From contig NZ_VTRS01000007.1 in NCBI RefSeq assembly GCF_008641065.1, forward strand, positions 62,001-126,000: DNA of 64,000 nt. Direction: 5' to 3'. Position numbers and translations under genes: made by a program. Source of the DNA: Rhabdaerophilum calidifontis. GTDB taxonomy: Bacteria > Pseudomonadota > Alphaproteobacteria > Rhizobiales > Beijerinckiaceae. Numbering within the stretch: the stretch's first letter is position 1; the number at the start of each line of letters is the position of its first letter. Shown here in pieces: positions 52,837 through 61,400 of the stretch. The notes under the pieces are model-generated. The model did no database searches. It was not told the DNA's origin and saw only the letters and a list, made by a program, of their open reading frames with translations.

Positions 52837-53595
52837 TCAGGGCGCGGCGGCGCTCCGCCCCCAGCGGCCGAGCACGCCATCAATCCAGCCGGCCTGCGGC
52901 GCGACGCGCACCGCCTGTGCCGTCGTGCCGCAGCTCTTCGCGCGGCCGAACGCCTCGCGGCCATAGACCACGCCGACGACGAGCCGGTCCTCCAGGACCG
53001 GACCGCCGGAATCGCCGGTGCAGACGGCGAAATCGTCGAGCCCGGCATCCGGCGTGTAGCCGAGGCGCATGAAGCGCGGGTAGAAGCGCGGCAGAACCGA
53101 GACGCGGGCGCTGCGCAGGGTGCCCGCGCTTTCCTCGAGGCCGTCGACCGCGAGGCCGAACCCCGCGATCACCCGCCGCGCGCCGACGGCATGCCCGCCC
53201 GCGCCGCGGTCGATCGCCATCGGCAGGAAGCGGGCCGGAAGCTGGCCTTCGAGCCGGATCAGCGCGATGTCGATCGAGACGCGCGAGCGCGGCGAGAAGC
53301 CGGGATGGATCGCCTTCGCCGCGACACGCTGAAGGACATGCGAGCCGTTCTCGGGATAGGCGACCGCGATCCGCTTGTTGCCGGCGACGCAATGCGCCGC
53401 CGTGAGGATGATGTCGCGCGCGATGGCGGTGCCGGTGCAGGCGCCGTGCCGGTTCCGCTCGTTCGAGAGCACCATGACGAGATGCGCACCGAGCCCTGAA
53501 TCCGGCCCGGACGCCCGCCCGCCAAGCGCCCACGCCTCCGGCACGGCCGCGGCGAGCACCAGTGCGAGAACAGCGAAGCGGCGAGCCTTGATCAC
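52837..53595 (-). CDS. Secreted trypsin-like serine protease, antisense within the GTA cluster
   Basis: 252 residues from a GTG at 53595; a longer frame upstream would run deep into gp6. Signal peptide (FAVLALVLAAAVPEAWA). S1 triad visible: His in TAAHCVAG near residue 67, Asp in SIDIALIRLEG near 112, Ser in CTGDSGGPV near 195; both the ACTGTAIARDII and GDSGGP segments are typical of periplasmic V8/trypsin-like proteases. It occupies the whole space between the capsid and connector genes on the opposite strand. No counterpart in RcGTA is known to me. Confidence 0.85.
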   Translation of the reverse strand: MIKARRFAVLALVLAAAVPEAWALGGRASGPDSGLGAHLVMVLSNERNRHGACTGTAIARDIILTAAHCVAGNKRIAVAYPENGSHVLQRVAAKAIHPGFSPRSRVSIDIALIRLEGQLPARFLPMAIDRGAGGHAVGARRVIAGFGLAVDGLEESAGTLRSARVSVLPRFYPRFMRLGYTPDAGLDDFAVCTGDSGGPVLEDRLVVGVVYGREAFGRAKSCGTTAQAVRVAPQAGWIDGVLGRWGRSAAAP

Positions 53596-53664
53596 GGGCC
53601 GGACCTTGGCACCGGACCGGGCCCCGCGCAAGCGCCATGCGGCGCTGTCGAGAGGATGGTTGCG

Positions 53665-54240
53665 ATGATACCCGTTTTGATCGAGGGGCCGGCGCTGGAG
53701 CCGGTGACGCTGGCCGAGGCGAAGCTCTGGCTGCGGCTCGACGGCCCCGACGAGGACGATCTCGTCATGGCGCTGATCGTGGCGGCCCGGCTGATGGTCG
53801 AGGCCGAGAACGGCCAGGTGCTGATCGGTCAGAATTGGCGCCTCGTCGGCGATCGCTGGCCGGAAGGCGGGCTGATTCCGGTGCGGATCGGGCGGATTCT
53901 GGCAGTCACCGGCGGGCGCGTCTTCCCGTCGGAGGGGCCGGCGGTGCCGATCGCGGCCGATCGCTTCACCGTGTTCCCGCATGCCGATCCGCCCGGGATC
54001 CTGCCGCTGGAAACGCCCAATCCCGGCCGGGTTGCCTCCGGGATCGAGATCGACCTGCGCCTCGGCTTCGGCGAGACGGCCGGCGCCGTGCCCGAGACGA
54101 TCCGCCTCGCGATCCGCCGCCTGGTGATGCTCTGGTACGAGAATCGCGGCGATGCAGGGGATGTCGAGGCCGGGCTGCCGCCCGCGATCCGCGCATTGCT
54201 CAAGCCGTTCCGGCGCTTCCGCCTGGGGAGCGCGCGATGA
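53665..54240 (+). CDS. GTA gp6: head-tail connector (adaptor)
   Basis: 191 residues from the ATG at 53665 (GAGAGG ten bases upstream); the ATG at 53656 is an alternative. Starts with LEPVTLAEAKLWLRLDGPDEDDL, the classic HK97 gp6-like/adaptor opening, and ends with a helix RLAIRRLVMLWYENRGD. Sits under the portal. Overlaps gp7 by ATGA. Confidence 0.9.
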   Translation: MIPVLIEGPALEPVTLAEAKLWLRLDGPDEDDLVMALIVAARLMVEAENGQVLIGQNWRLVGDRWPEGGLIPVRIGRILAVTGGRVFPSEGPAVPIAADRFTVFPHADPPGILPLETPNPGRVASGIEIDLRLGFGETAGAVPETIRLAIRRLVMLWYENRGDAGDVEAGLPPAIRALLKPFRRFRLGSAR

Positions 54241-54578
54241 GTGCGGCGCGGCGGATTGTTGCCGGCGGCCTGCGCCGGCACCGGATCGTGGTCGAGGCGC
54301 CGGCCGAGATCCCCGATGCGCTCGGCGGCGCCCGGCCGGGCTGGGCGGTGCTCGCGACCCTGTGGGCGCGGATCGAGGCGACGGGCGGGCGCGAGCCGGT
54401 GGAAGCCGGCCGGGCCGAAGGCCGGACGGAGACGCGCATCACCCTGCGCCACCGGCCCGGCATCGATCCCCGGATGCGGTTCCGGCTCGGCGCGCGGATC
54501 TTCCTGATCCGCGCCGTGTTCGATCCGGACGGACGCCGCCGCGACCTCGTCTGCCTGTGTGAGGAGACGACGCCATGA
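54237..54578 (+). CDS. GTA gp7: head closure/head-tail adaptor
   Basis: 113 residues. Beta-rich small protein with VLATLWARIEATGGREPVEAG and RITLRHRPGIDPRMRFRLG, the pattern of SPP1 gp16-like head closure proteins in GTAs. Coupled by four-base overlaps on both sides. Confidence 0.88.
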   Translation: MSAARRIVAGGLRRHRIVVEAPAEIPDALGGARPGWAVLATLWARIEATGGREPVEAGRAEGRTETRITLRHRPGIDPRMRFRLGARIFLIRAVFDPDGRRRDLVCLCEETTP

Positions 54579-54988
54579 CCGTGCCGCTCCACCCGATCCT
54601 GAGCCTCAAGGCGGCGCTGCGGACGCGGCTTCTCGCCGATCCGGATCTCGCGGCCTTGATCGGAGGCGCCGTGCATGACGCGCCGCCGCGCGGCCTCGAC
54701 CCGCCCTATCTCGCCCTCGGCGATGCCCGGCTGACGGAGAACGGCGCAAGCCTTGCCGAAGGTGCGATCATCGATTGCGAACTCGTCGGCGTGACACGGG
54801 AGCGCGGCAGCGCCGGCGCGCTCGAACTGGCTGCGGCGGTCGCTGCTGCCCTGGCGGACCCGCTTCCCGTGCTGAGCGCGCATCGGCTCGTGGCGCTCGA
54901 TCTCCGTCAGGTCGAAACCCGGCACGATCCCGCTTCCGGCCTCACCCGCGCGATCCTCCGGTTTCGCGCCTTCACCGAACCAACCTGA
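54575..54988 (+). CDS. GTA gp8: tail terminator, DUF3168
   Basis: 137 residues. PILSLKAALRTRLLADPDLAALIGG opens the DUF3168 fold; C-terminal LRQVETRHDPASGLTRAILRFRAF matches. Caps the tail tube where it meets the head. Confidence 0.9.
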   Translation: MTVPLHPILSLKAALRTRLLADPDLAALIGGAVHDAPPRGLDPPYLALGDARLTENGASLAEGAIIDCELVGVTRERGSAGALELAAAVAAALADPLPVLSAHRLVALDLRQVETRHDPASGLTRAILRFRAFTEPT

Positions 54989-55005
54989 ACCCGACGGGGG
55001 ATTCC

Positions 55006-55416
55006 ATGGCGGCGCAACGCGGCAAGGATCTGCTTCTCAAGGTCGATGACGGAACCGGCCTTCTCGTAACCGTGGCGGGGCTGCGCACGCGCCGCCTTGC
55101 CTTCAATGCCGAGGCGGTCGACATCACCCACTCGGAATCGGCCGGACGCTGGCGCGAACTGCTCGACGGCGCCGGCGTGAAACGCGCGAGCATCACCGGC
55201 GCCGGCGTGTTCCGGGACGCGGCCTCGGATGCGCTGATCCGCCAGATCTTCTTCGACGGGCTGATCCGCCGGTTCCAGGTGGTCCTGCCGGATTTCGGCA
55301 CGATCGAGGGGCCGTTCCAGGTCGCCGCATTGGATTTCCGCGGTGAGCACCAGGGCGAGGTCACGTTCGACATGACGCTCGAGAGCGCCGGCGCGCTCGT
55401 CTTCACCGCGCTGTGA
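55006..55416 (+). CDS. GTA gp9: major tail protein (TP901-1 family)
   Basis: 136 residues. QRGKDLLLKVDDGTG at the start and GLRTRRLAFNAEAVDITHSESAGRWRELL are typical TP901-1 tail-tube sequences. Hexameric rings stack to form the tail tube. Confidence 0.93.
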   Translation: MAAQRGKDLLLKVDDGTGLLVTVAGLRTRRLAFNAEAVDITHSESAGRWRELLDGAGVKRASITGAGVFRDAASDALIRQIFFDGLIRRFQVVLPDFGTIEGPFQVAALDFRGEHQGEVTFDMTLESAGALVFTAL

Positions 55417-55423
55417 GGGCGAA

Positions 55424-55786
55424 ATGGCGAACAGGCATCGTGGCGAGGTGACGCTTGTGCTCGACGGCACCCGCTTCACCCTGCGCCTGACGCTCCAGGC
55501 ACTGGCCGAGATCGAGACCGCGCTGGAGCTTCCCGGCCTCGGCGCGCTCGGCGCCCGGCTCGGCGGCGGGCGGCTCTCGGCGCGCGACCTCGCGATCGTG
55601 CTCGCGGCCGCGATCCGCGGCGGCGGTGCGGCGATCGATGATGAAACGGTGGCCGCCCGCGTGGCGGCCTCGGACCTGCCGGCGGTTCTTGCGGCGCTCG
55701 GCGTGCTGTTCGAGGCGAGCTTCGCGGGGGAGGCCGGCGCGGCGCGCCCCCCGGACCCTCCGCTGCCGGCGGCGCGGGGAGCCTGA
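55424..55786 (+). CDS. GTA gp10: tail assembly chaperone (gene transfer agent family protein)
   Basis: 120 residues. N-terminus RGEVTLVLDGTRFTLRLTLQALAEIE is characteristic of the GTA_TAC family. Acts as a chaperone on the tape measure, like lambda gpG. The C-terminal codons include a C CCC CCG heptamer at 55747-55753 in the right phase for a -1 shift into the next frame, which would yield a longer chaperone. Confidence 0.9.
   Translation: MANRHRGEVTLVLDGTRFTLRLTLQALAEIETALELPGLGALGARLGGGRLSARDLAIVLAAAIRGGGAAIDDETVAARVAASDLPAVLAALGVLFEASFAGEAGAARPPDPPLPAARGA
55747..55753 (+). other. Candidate -1 ribosomal frameshift site joining gp10 to gp10.1
   Basis: In gp10 the codons CGC CCC CCG contain the heptamer C CCC CCG. 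A -1 slip would continue as GGA CCC TCC and run open through gp10.1 to 56031, giving a fusion of about 202 residues (110 from gp10, 92 from the -1 frame). Phage tail chaperone pairs use this arrangement widely. Confidence 0.5.
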
Positions 55787-55821
55787 ACCCGGACGCGGAT
55801 GCCGGCCTGCCCTGGCCGGAC

Positions 55822-56031
55822 ATGCTCGCCTTCGGGCTCGGGATCCTCGCCCTGCCGCCGGATGCCTTCTGGCGCCTGACGCTGCCGGAATTCCTCGCGG
55901 CGCTCGAAGCGCGCACCGGCCGTCGCCGTGCCGTGTCGCCGCTCGGACGCGCCGAATTCGCCGCGCTGATGGCGCGCTTTCCCGATGATTCCGTTCCGAT
56001 TGCTGCAAGGAGCCATCCCCATGGCGCATGA
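55822..56031 (+). CDS. GTA gp10.1: tail assembly chaperone, C-terminal partner
   Basis: 69 residues from the first ATG in frame. The conserved part begins slightly earlier (LPWPDMLAFGLGILALPPDAFWRLT), and no ATG, GTG or TTG precedes it back to the frameshift site, so the natural product is more likely a gp10-gp10.1 fusion. Matches the short W-x-x-L-T protein (phage_TAC/rcc01693-like) found between gp10 and the tape measure in RcGTA. Its end overlaps the tape measure start by 11 bases. Confidence 0.72.
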   Translation: MLAFGLGILALPPDAFWRLTLPEFLAALEARTGRRRAVSPLGRAEFAALMARFPDDSVPIAARSHPHGA

Positions 56032-56488
56032 TCTCGACGAGGCGGCCGAGGCCCTGGGCGGGCTTGGCGACCATATGTCCCGGCTCGACCAGCTCGCGAC
56101 CCAGTTCGGCCGCTCGCTTTCGCGCACGCTCGCCTCGGGCATCGCGCAGGGCCGGAGCTTCGACGACATCCTCCAGCGGCTCGGGGAGCGGCTCGTCGAA
56201 CTCTCCCTGCGCGCGGCCTTCAAGCCGCTGGAGACCGGGCTCGGCTCGGTCTTCAACGGGATCAGCGGCGCGGTTTCCGGGCTGTTCGGCGGCGGTGGTG
56301 GCGGCGAGGGGCTTTTCTCGGGCGGTACCGGGGGCGGGGAGGCGGGGTTCGGCGGGCTGTTCGGTGGCGGCGGCGTGACCGTCAACATGGCGGTCTCGAC
56401 GCCGGACGCGGAGAGCTTCCGCAATTCCGAGGGGCAGATCGGTGCCGCGCTCGCCCGCGCCGTGACGCGCGGCCAGCGCAATCTCTGA
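56021..56488 (+). CDS. GTA gp11: very short tape measure protein
   Basis: 155 residues from the ATG at 56021 (AAGGAGC upstream). N-terminal helix LGGLGDHMSRLDQLATQFGRSLSRTLASGIAQG, then DDILQRLGERLVELSLRAAFKPLE, a Gly-rich segment (GGGGGGEGLFSGG), and VTVNMAVSTPDAESFRNSEGQI. Tape measure length sets tail length in siphoviruses; RcGTA's own is about 220 residues, so a short tail is expected. Confidence 0.85.
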   Translation: MAHDLDEAAEALGGLGDHMSRLDQLATQFGRSLSRTLASGIAQGRSFDDILQRLGERLVELSLRAAFKPLETGLGSVFNGISGAVSGLFGGGGGGEGLFSGGTGGGEAGFGGLFGGGGVTVNMAVSTPDAESFRNSEGQIGAALARAVTRGQRNL

Positions 56489-56499
56489 CGGAGGACAGG

Positions 56500-57147
56500 A
56501 TGAGCATCGCCGGCTTTCACGAGGTGCGCTTCCCGCTCGATATCGCGCTCGGCGCGCGGGGCGGGCCGGAGCGCAAGACCGAGATCGTCACCACCGCCAC
56601 CGGGCGCGAGGAGCGTAACGCGCGCTGGGCGCATTCCCGCCGCAAATACGATGCCGGCTACGGCGTGAAGACCATCGCCCGGCTCGCCGAGATCGTGGCC
56701 TTTTTCGAGGAGCGGCGCGGCCGGCTGCACGGCTTCCGCTTCCGCGACCGCCTCGACTGGACCTCGGCGCCCGGCAACGCCGCGCCGGGCCCACTCGACC
56801 AGGCGCTCGGCACCGGGGATGGTGCCCGTGTCGAATTCGCGCTTCGCAAGACCTATGGCACGGTCTTCGCCCCCTATTCCCGCCCGATCCTCAAGCCGGT
56901 CTCGGGGTCCGTCCGGGTGGCTGTGGCCGGGATCGAGGCCGTGGCGGGAACCGCATTCCATGCCGATGCGGCGAGCGGGATCGTCACCTTCCAGCCCGGC
57001 CATGTCCCGCCCCCCGGCGCGGCGGTGACGGCGGGCTTCGTGTTCGATGTGCCGGTGCGTTTCGACACGGATTTCCTCGAATTCGACCTCTCCGCCTTCG
57101 AGGCGGGGGCGATCCCCTCCATCCCGCTCGTCGAATTGAGGGCCTGA
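56500..57147 (+). CDS. GTA gp12: distal tail/baseplate protein, DUF2460
   Basis: 215 residues with GGAGGACAGG before the ATG. GFHEVRFPLDIALGARGGPE at the start and RNARWAHSRRKYDAGYGVK are the DUF2460 (TIGR02217) signature. Caps the end of the tail tube and attaches the baseplate. Confidence 0.92.
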   Translation: MSIAGFHEVRFPLDIALGARGGPERKTEIVTTATGREERNARWAHSRRKYDAGYGVKTIARLAEIVAFFEERRGRLHGFRFRDRLDWTSAPGNAAPGPLDQALGTGDGARVEFALRKTYGTVFAPYSRPILKPVSGSVRVAVAGIEAVAGTAFHADAASGIVTFQPGHVPPPGAAVTAGFVFDVPVRFDTDFLEFDLSAFEAGAIPSIPLVELRA

Positions 57148-57149
57148 CC

Positions 57150-58034
57150 ATGCGCATGCTGCCCCCCGTTCTCGCCGCGGGCCTCGCCTCCGGCGTGACC
57201 ACGCATTGCCGCTGCTGGCTGCTGACGCGCCCGGACGGCTTCGCGCTGGGCCTGACCGATCATGACCGCGACCTCGTGATCGACGGCCGGACCTTCGAGG
57301 CGCAGGGTGGCTTCGAGGCGAGCGCGACCGAGGCGGGCGCCGGGATGGCCGTTACCGGCGGCGAGGTGGCGGGCTCGCTGTCGAGCGCCCGCATCCTGCC
57401 CGAAGAGATCGAGGCCGGGCTCTATGACGGCGCCGAACTCCGGACCTATCTCGTCGACTGGTCGGCTCCCGCGCTCGATGGCCTGATCGAGGTGGCGACG
57501 CTCGGCGAGATCCGGCGGCTCGACGGCCGCTTCGTCGCCGAGACGCGCAGCGCACTGCACGCCTACGACCAGGCGCGCGGCCGGCTCTTCGCCGCCGCGT
57601 GTGACGCCGAACTCGGCGATACGCGCTGCGGGATCGGGCTCGGCGGCCCGCCCTATCGCCTCGACGGGGTGATCGGGGAAACGGACGGATCGCTGACCCT
57701 TGCTGTGCCGGCGCTTGCCGGCAGCGCCACCGGGCTGTTCACCCGCGGGCTGCTGCATTTCATCTCCGGCGCCAATGCGGGCGGCTCGGCCCTGATCAAG
57801 GAGCACCGCCCGGGCGGCGTGCTCGTTCTGTGGCAGCCGCTGGTCCGCGCGATGGCGCTCGGCGATTCCGTTACTGCCAGGGCCGGCTGCGACAAGCGTT
57901 TTGCGACCTGCCGCGACCGGTTCGGCAATGCCGTGAACTTCCGCGGCTTTCCCCATATCCCGGCGCCGGATTTCGTGCTGACCTATGCCCGGACGGGCGA
58001 GGGCCGGCATCTCGGCCGGCCGCTGGTTGCGTGA
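57150..58034 (+). CDS. GTA gp13: baseplate hub protein, DUF2163
   Basis: 294 residues. Conserved THCRCWLLTRPDG, GLTDHDRDL, and four downstream cysteines in ACDAELGDTRCG and GCDKRFATCRDRFGN. In RcGTA structures the hub carries an iron-sulfur cluster, and the Cys pattern here is compatible. Two bases separate it from gp12. Confidence 0.92.
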   Translation: MRMLPPVLAAGLASGVTTHCRCWLLTRPDGFALGLTDHDRDLVIDGRTFEAQGGFEASATEAGAGMAVTGGEVAGSLSSARILPEEIEAGLYDGAELRTYLVDWSAPALDGLIEVATLGEIRRLDGRFVAETRSALHAYDQARGRLFAAACDAELGDTRCGIGLGGPPYRLDGVIGETDGSLTLAVPALAGSATGLFTRGLLHFISGANAGGSALIKEHRPGGVLVLWQPLVRAMALGDSVTARAGCDKRFATCRDRFGNAVNFRGFPHIPAPDFVLTYARTGEGRHLGRPLVA

Positions 58035-58043
58035 GGGCGGCCG

Positions 58044-58499
58044 ATGAGCGCCTCCGCAGCCCCGCAGCCGACCCGCGCGGCGATTGTCACCGCCGCGCGC
58101 GGCTGGATCGGAACCCCCTACCGGCATCAGGCCTCGCTGCGCGGCGCGGGCTGCGATTGCCTCGGGCTGCTGCGCGGCCTCTGGCGCGAGCTGATCGGCC
58201 CGGAACCGGCGGCACTAGGCCCCTATTCCCCCGCCTGGGCTGAGATCGGCGGCGGCGATCCGCTGATCGAGGCGGCCCGGCGCCATCTCGCGCCGCGCGC
58301 GGACGGCAGCATCGCCCCCGGCGCGGTGCTGCTCTTCCGCTGGCGGCCCGGCCTTCCCGCCAAGCATTGCGGCATTGCCACGGCGCCGGACCGGATGATC
58401 CACGCCCATGATGGCGCCGCGGTCGCCGAGGTGGCGATCGTTCCCCAATGGCGGCGGCGGCTCGCCGCGACCTTCGACTTTCCCGGCATGGTGGATTGA
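58044..58499 (+). CDS. GTA gp14: NlpC/P60 cell-wall peptidase
   Basis: 151 residues. Catalytic Cys in AGCDCLGLLRGLW near residue 36 and His in KHCGIATAP near 107; RGWIGTPYRHQ precedes, as in TIGR02219. Located at the tail tip to breach recipient peptidoglycan. Stop overlaps the gp15 start (TGATG). Confidence 0.93.
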   Translation: MSASAAPQPTRAAIVTAARGWIGTPYRHQASLRGAGCDCLGLLRGLWRELIGPEPAALGPYSPAWAEIGGGDPLIEAARRHLAPRADGSIAPGAVLLFRWRPGLPAKHCGIATAPDRMIHAHDGAAVAEVAIVPQWRRRLAATFDFPGMVD

Positions 58500-61400
58500 T
58501 GGCGACAATTGCGCTCCAGATCGCGGGAACCGCGGTCGGCTCCTTCCTCGGCGGGCCTTTCGGCGCCGCGATCGGCTCGGCGGTCGGCGGCACCGTCGGC
58601 GCGATGATCGACCGCTCGCTGCTCGGCGCCGGCAAGCGCGTGATCGAGGGGCCGCGCCTCTCCGATCTCGCGGGGATCTCCGCCAGCGAGGGCGCGCCGA
58701 TTCCGCGCGTCTATGGCCGGGTGCGCATCGGCGGCCAGGTGATCTGGGCGACCGAGTTCGAGGAGAGCCGGACGATCGAGCGTTCCGGCTCGGGGGGCGG
58801 CAAATCGCTCGGCGGCGGGAGCGCGCCCGTCACCGAGACCGTGCGCTACAGCTATTTCGCCAATGTCGCGATCGGCCTCTGCGAGGGGCCTGTCGCCTTC
58901 CTGCGCCGTATCTGGGCCGATGGCGAGGAACTCGACCTCGCCGGCGTGGCGATGCGCTTCTACCCCGGCACCGAGGATCAGGCGCCCGACCCGCTGATCG
59001 TCGCCAAGCAGGGCACGGCGGCGCTGCCGGGCTTCCGCGGCCTCGCCTATATCGTCTTCGAGCGCCTGCCGCTCGAACGCTATGGCAACCGCCTGCCGCA
59101 ATTCGCCTTCGAGATCGTGCGGCCCGCGCCGGGACTTCCCAGGATGATCCGCGCGATCAACATCATTCCCGGTTCGACGGAATTCGGCTACAGCACGGGC
59201 GAGATCCGCGAGGATTTCGGCTATGGCGCCTCGCAGGCGGTCAACCGCGCGCAATGGACGCATGCGACCGACTGGGACGCCTCGCTCGACCAGCTCCAGG
59301 CGCTGATGCCGGAACTCGAACGCGCGACGCTGGTTTCCGCCTGGTTCGGCGACGACCTGCGCGCCGCGCATTGCACGCTGCGGCCCAGGGTCGAGAAATC
59401 CGGCAAGGCGATCCTCGGCGGCGAATGGCGCGTCTGCGGGCTGACCCGCGCCGAGGCGCTCCCCGTCTCGGCCTATGACGGTCGCCCGAATTACGGCGGC
59501 ACGCCCGCCGACCAGAGCGTGATCGACGCCATCCGCGATCTGCGCGCACGTGGGCTCCAGGTGGCGCTGCATCCGTTCATCCTTATGGATATTCCGGCCG
59601 GGAATGGCCGGCCGGATCCCTATGGCGGCGGCGCGAATCAGCCCCCCTTCCCCTGGCGCGGGCGGATCACCTGCGACCCCGCGCCGGGGCAGTCCGGTTC
59701 GCCGGAAGGCACGCCGGCGGTATCCGGGCAGATCGCTGCGCTGATCGGCACCGCATCCCCGGCGCATTTCGCGCTCGACGGCGACACGGTGCTCTATTCG
59801 GGCCCGGAGGAATGGAGTCTCCGGCGCATGGTGCTGCACCATGCGATGCTGGCCAGGGCGGCAGGCGAGGTCGAGACCTTCATCCTCGGCTCCGAACTGG
59901 TGGGTCTGACGCATCTCTCTGCCGGCAACGGCGCCTATCCCTTCGTTCAGGCCCTGCTCGCGCTGATCTCGGATATCCGCGCGATCCTCGGCCCGGGCAC
60001 GGTGATCACCTACGCGGCGGACTGGACCGAATACGGCGCGCAAGCCCGCGACGGCGGGCAGGAGCTGCGCTTTCCGCTCGATCCCGTCTGGGCGCATCCA
60101 GAGATCGGCGCCATCGGCATCGATTTCTACATGCCGCTGTCCGATTGGCGGCCCGGCCGCGACCATCTCGACGCGGCGGAGGCCTATGGTCCGGCGGATC
60201 CGGATTACCTGCGCGCGCGGATCGCCTCCGGCGAGGGATATGACTGGTATTACGCCGATGATGCGGCGCGCACGGGCCAGATCCGGCAGCCGATCACCGA
60301 CGGCGCCTATGGCAAGCCATGGGTCTTCCGGCCGAAGGATCTCGCGGGCTGGTGGCTCGGCCCGCATGTCGAGCGCGTCGGCGGCCTCGAACTCGGCCAG
60401 CCGACCGCTTATCCCGGCCCGGTCAAGCCGATCTTCCTGACCGAGATCGGTTGCCCGGCGGTGGACAAGGGCGCGAACCAGCCGAACGTCTTTCCCGATC
60501 CGAAATCCTCCGAGAACGCCTTCCCTTACGCCTCCATCGGTGCGCGCGACGATCTCGTGCAGCGCCGCGCGCTGGAGGCGATCCTGCGCCATTTCGATCC
60601 CTCCGCGCCGGATTTCGCGGCGGCGAACAATCCGCTTTCGCCGATCAACGGCATCCGGATGGTTGCGCCGGGTTTCATCGCGCCCTGGGCCTGGGATGCG
60701 CGCCCCTATCCCGCCTTCCCGCGCCTGACCGGGCTGTGGTCGGACGGAGGGAACTGGCATCGCGGCCATTGGCTCAACGGCCGGATCGAGGCGGTGCCGA
60801 TCGCGGCGCTGATCGCGATGATCGCGGCGGATCTCGGGCTCGATCCGCCCGCCTTCCGCGCGGTGGACGGGATCGTCGACGGCTATGTGATCGAGCGTCC
60901 GATGAGCGCCCGCGCCGCAATCGAGCCGCTCGCCGGTCTCTTCGGGCTTGCGGTGCGCATCGAGGGCGATCGCGTGGCCTTCATCGGCCGCCCGAGTGCT
61001 GTCGTCGCGACCATCCCCGAGGAGATGCTCGTCGAGGCCCGCGACGGACGCCGGATCGAGATCACGCGCCGGCAGGAAACCGAGATGCCGCGCCGGCTCC
61101 AGCTGCAATTCACCGATTCGGAGCGCGATTTCCGCCGCGCCGTGGTCCAGGCCGAGAAGAACGATGCCCGGACGATGCGCGAGGAGGGCGAGGCGGTGGC
61201 GATCCATGTCCCGCTCGCCGCCGCGCAGCGGATCGCCGAGACGCGGCTCCAGGATATCTGGTCGGCGCGCGAGAGCTTCCGCTTCTCGCTCGCGCGCGGG
61301 GCGCCGCCGATCGAGCCTGGCGATCTGGTCGAAATCCCGACCGCCTCCGGCCCACGCCGGGTTCTGGTCGACCGGCTCACCGATCGCGGCATCCGCGATG

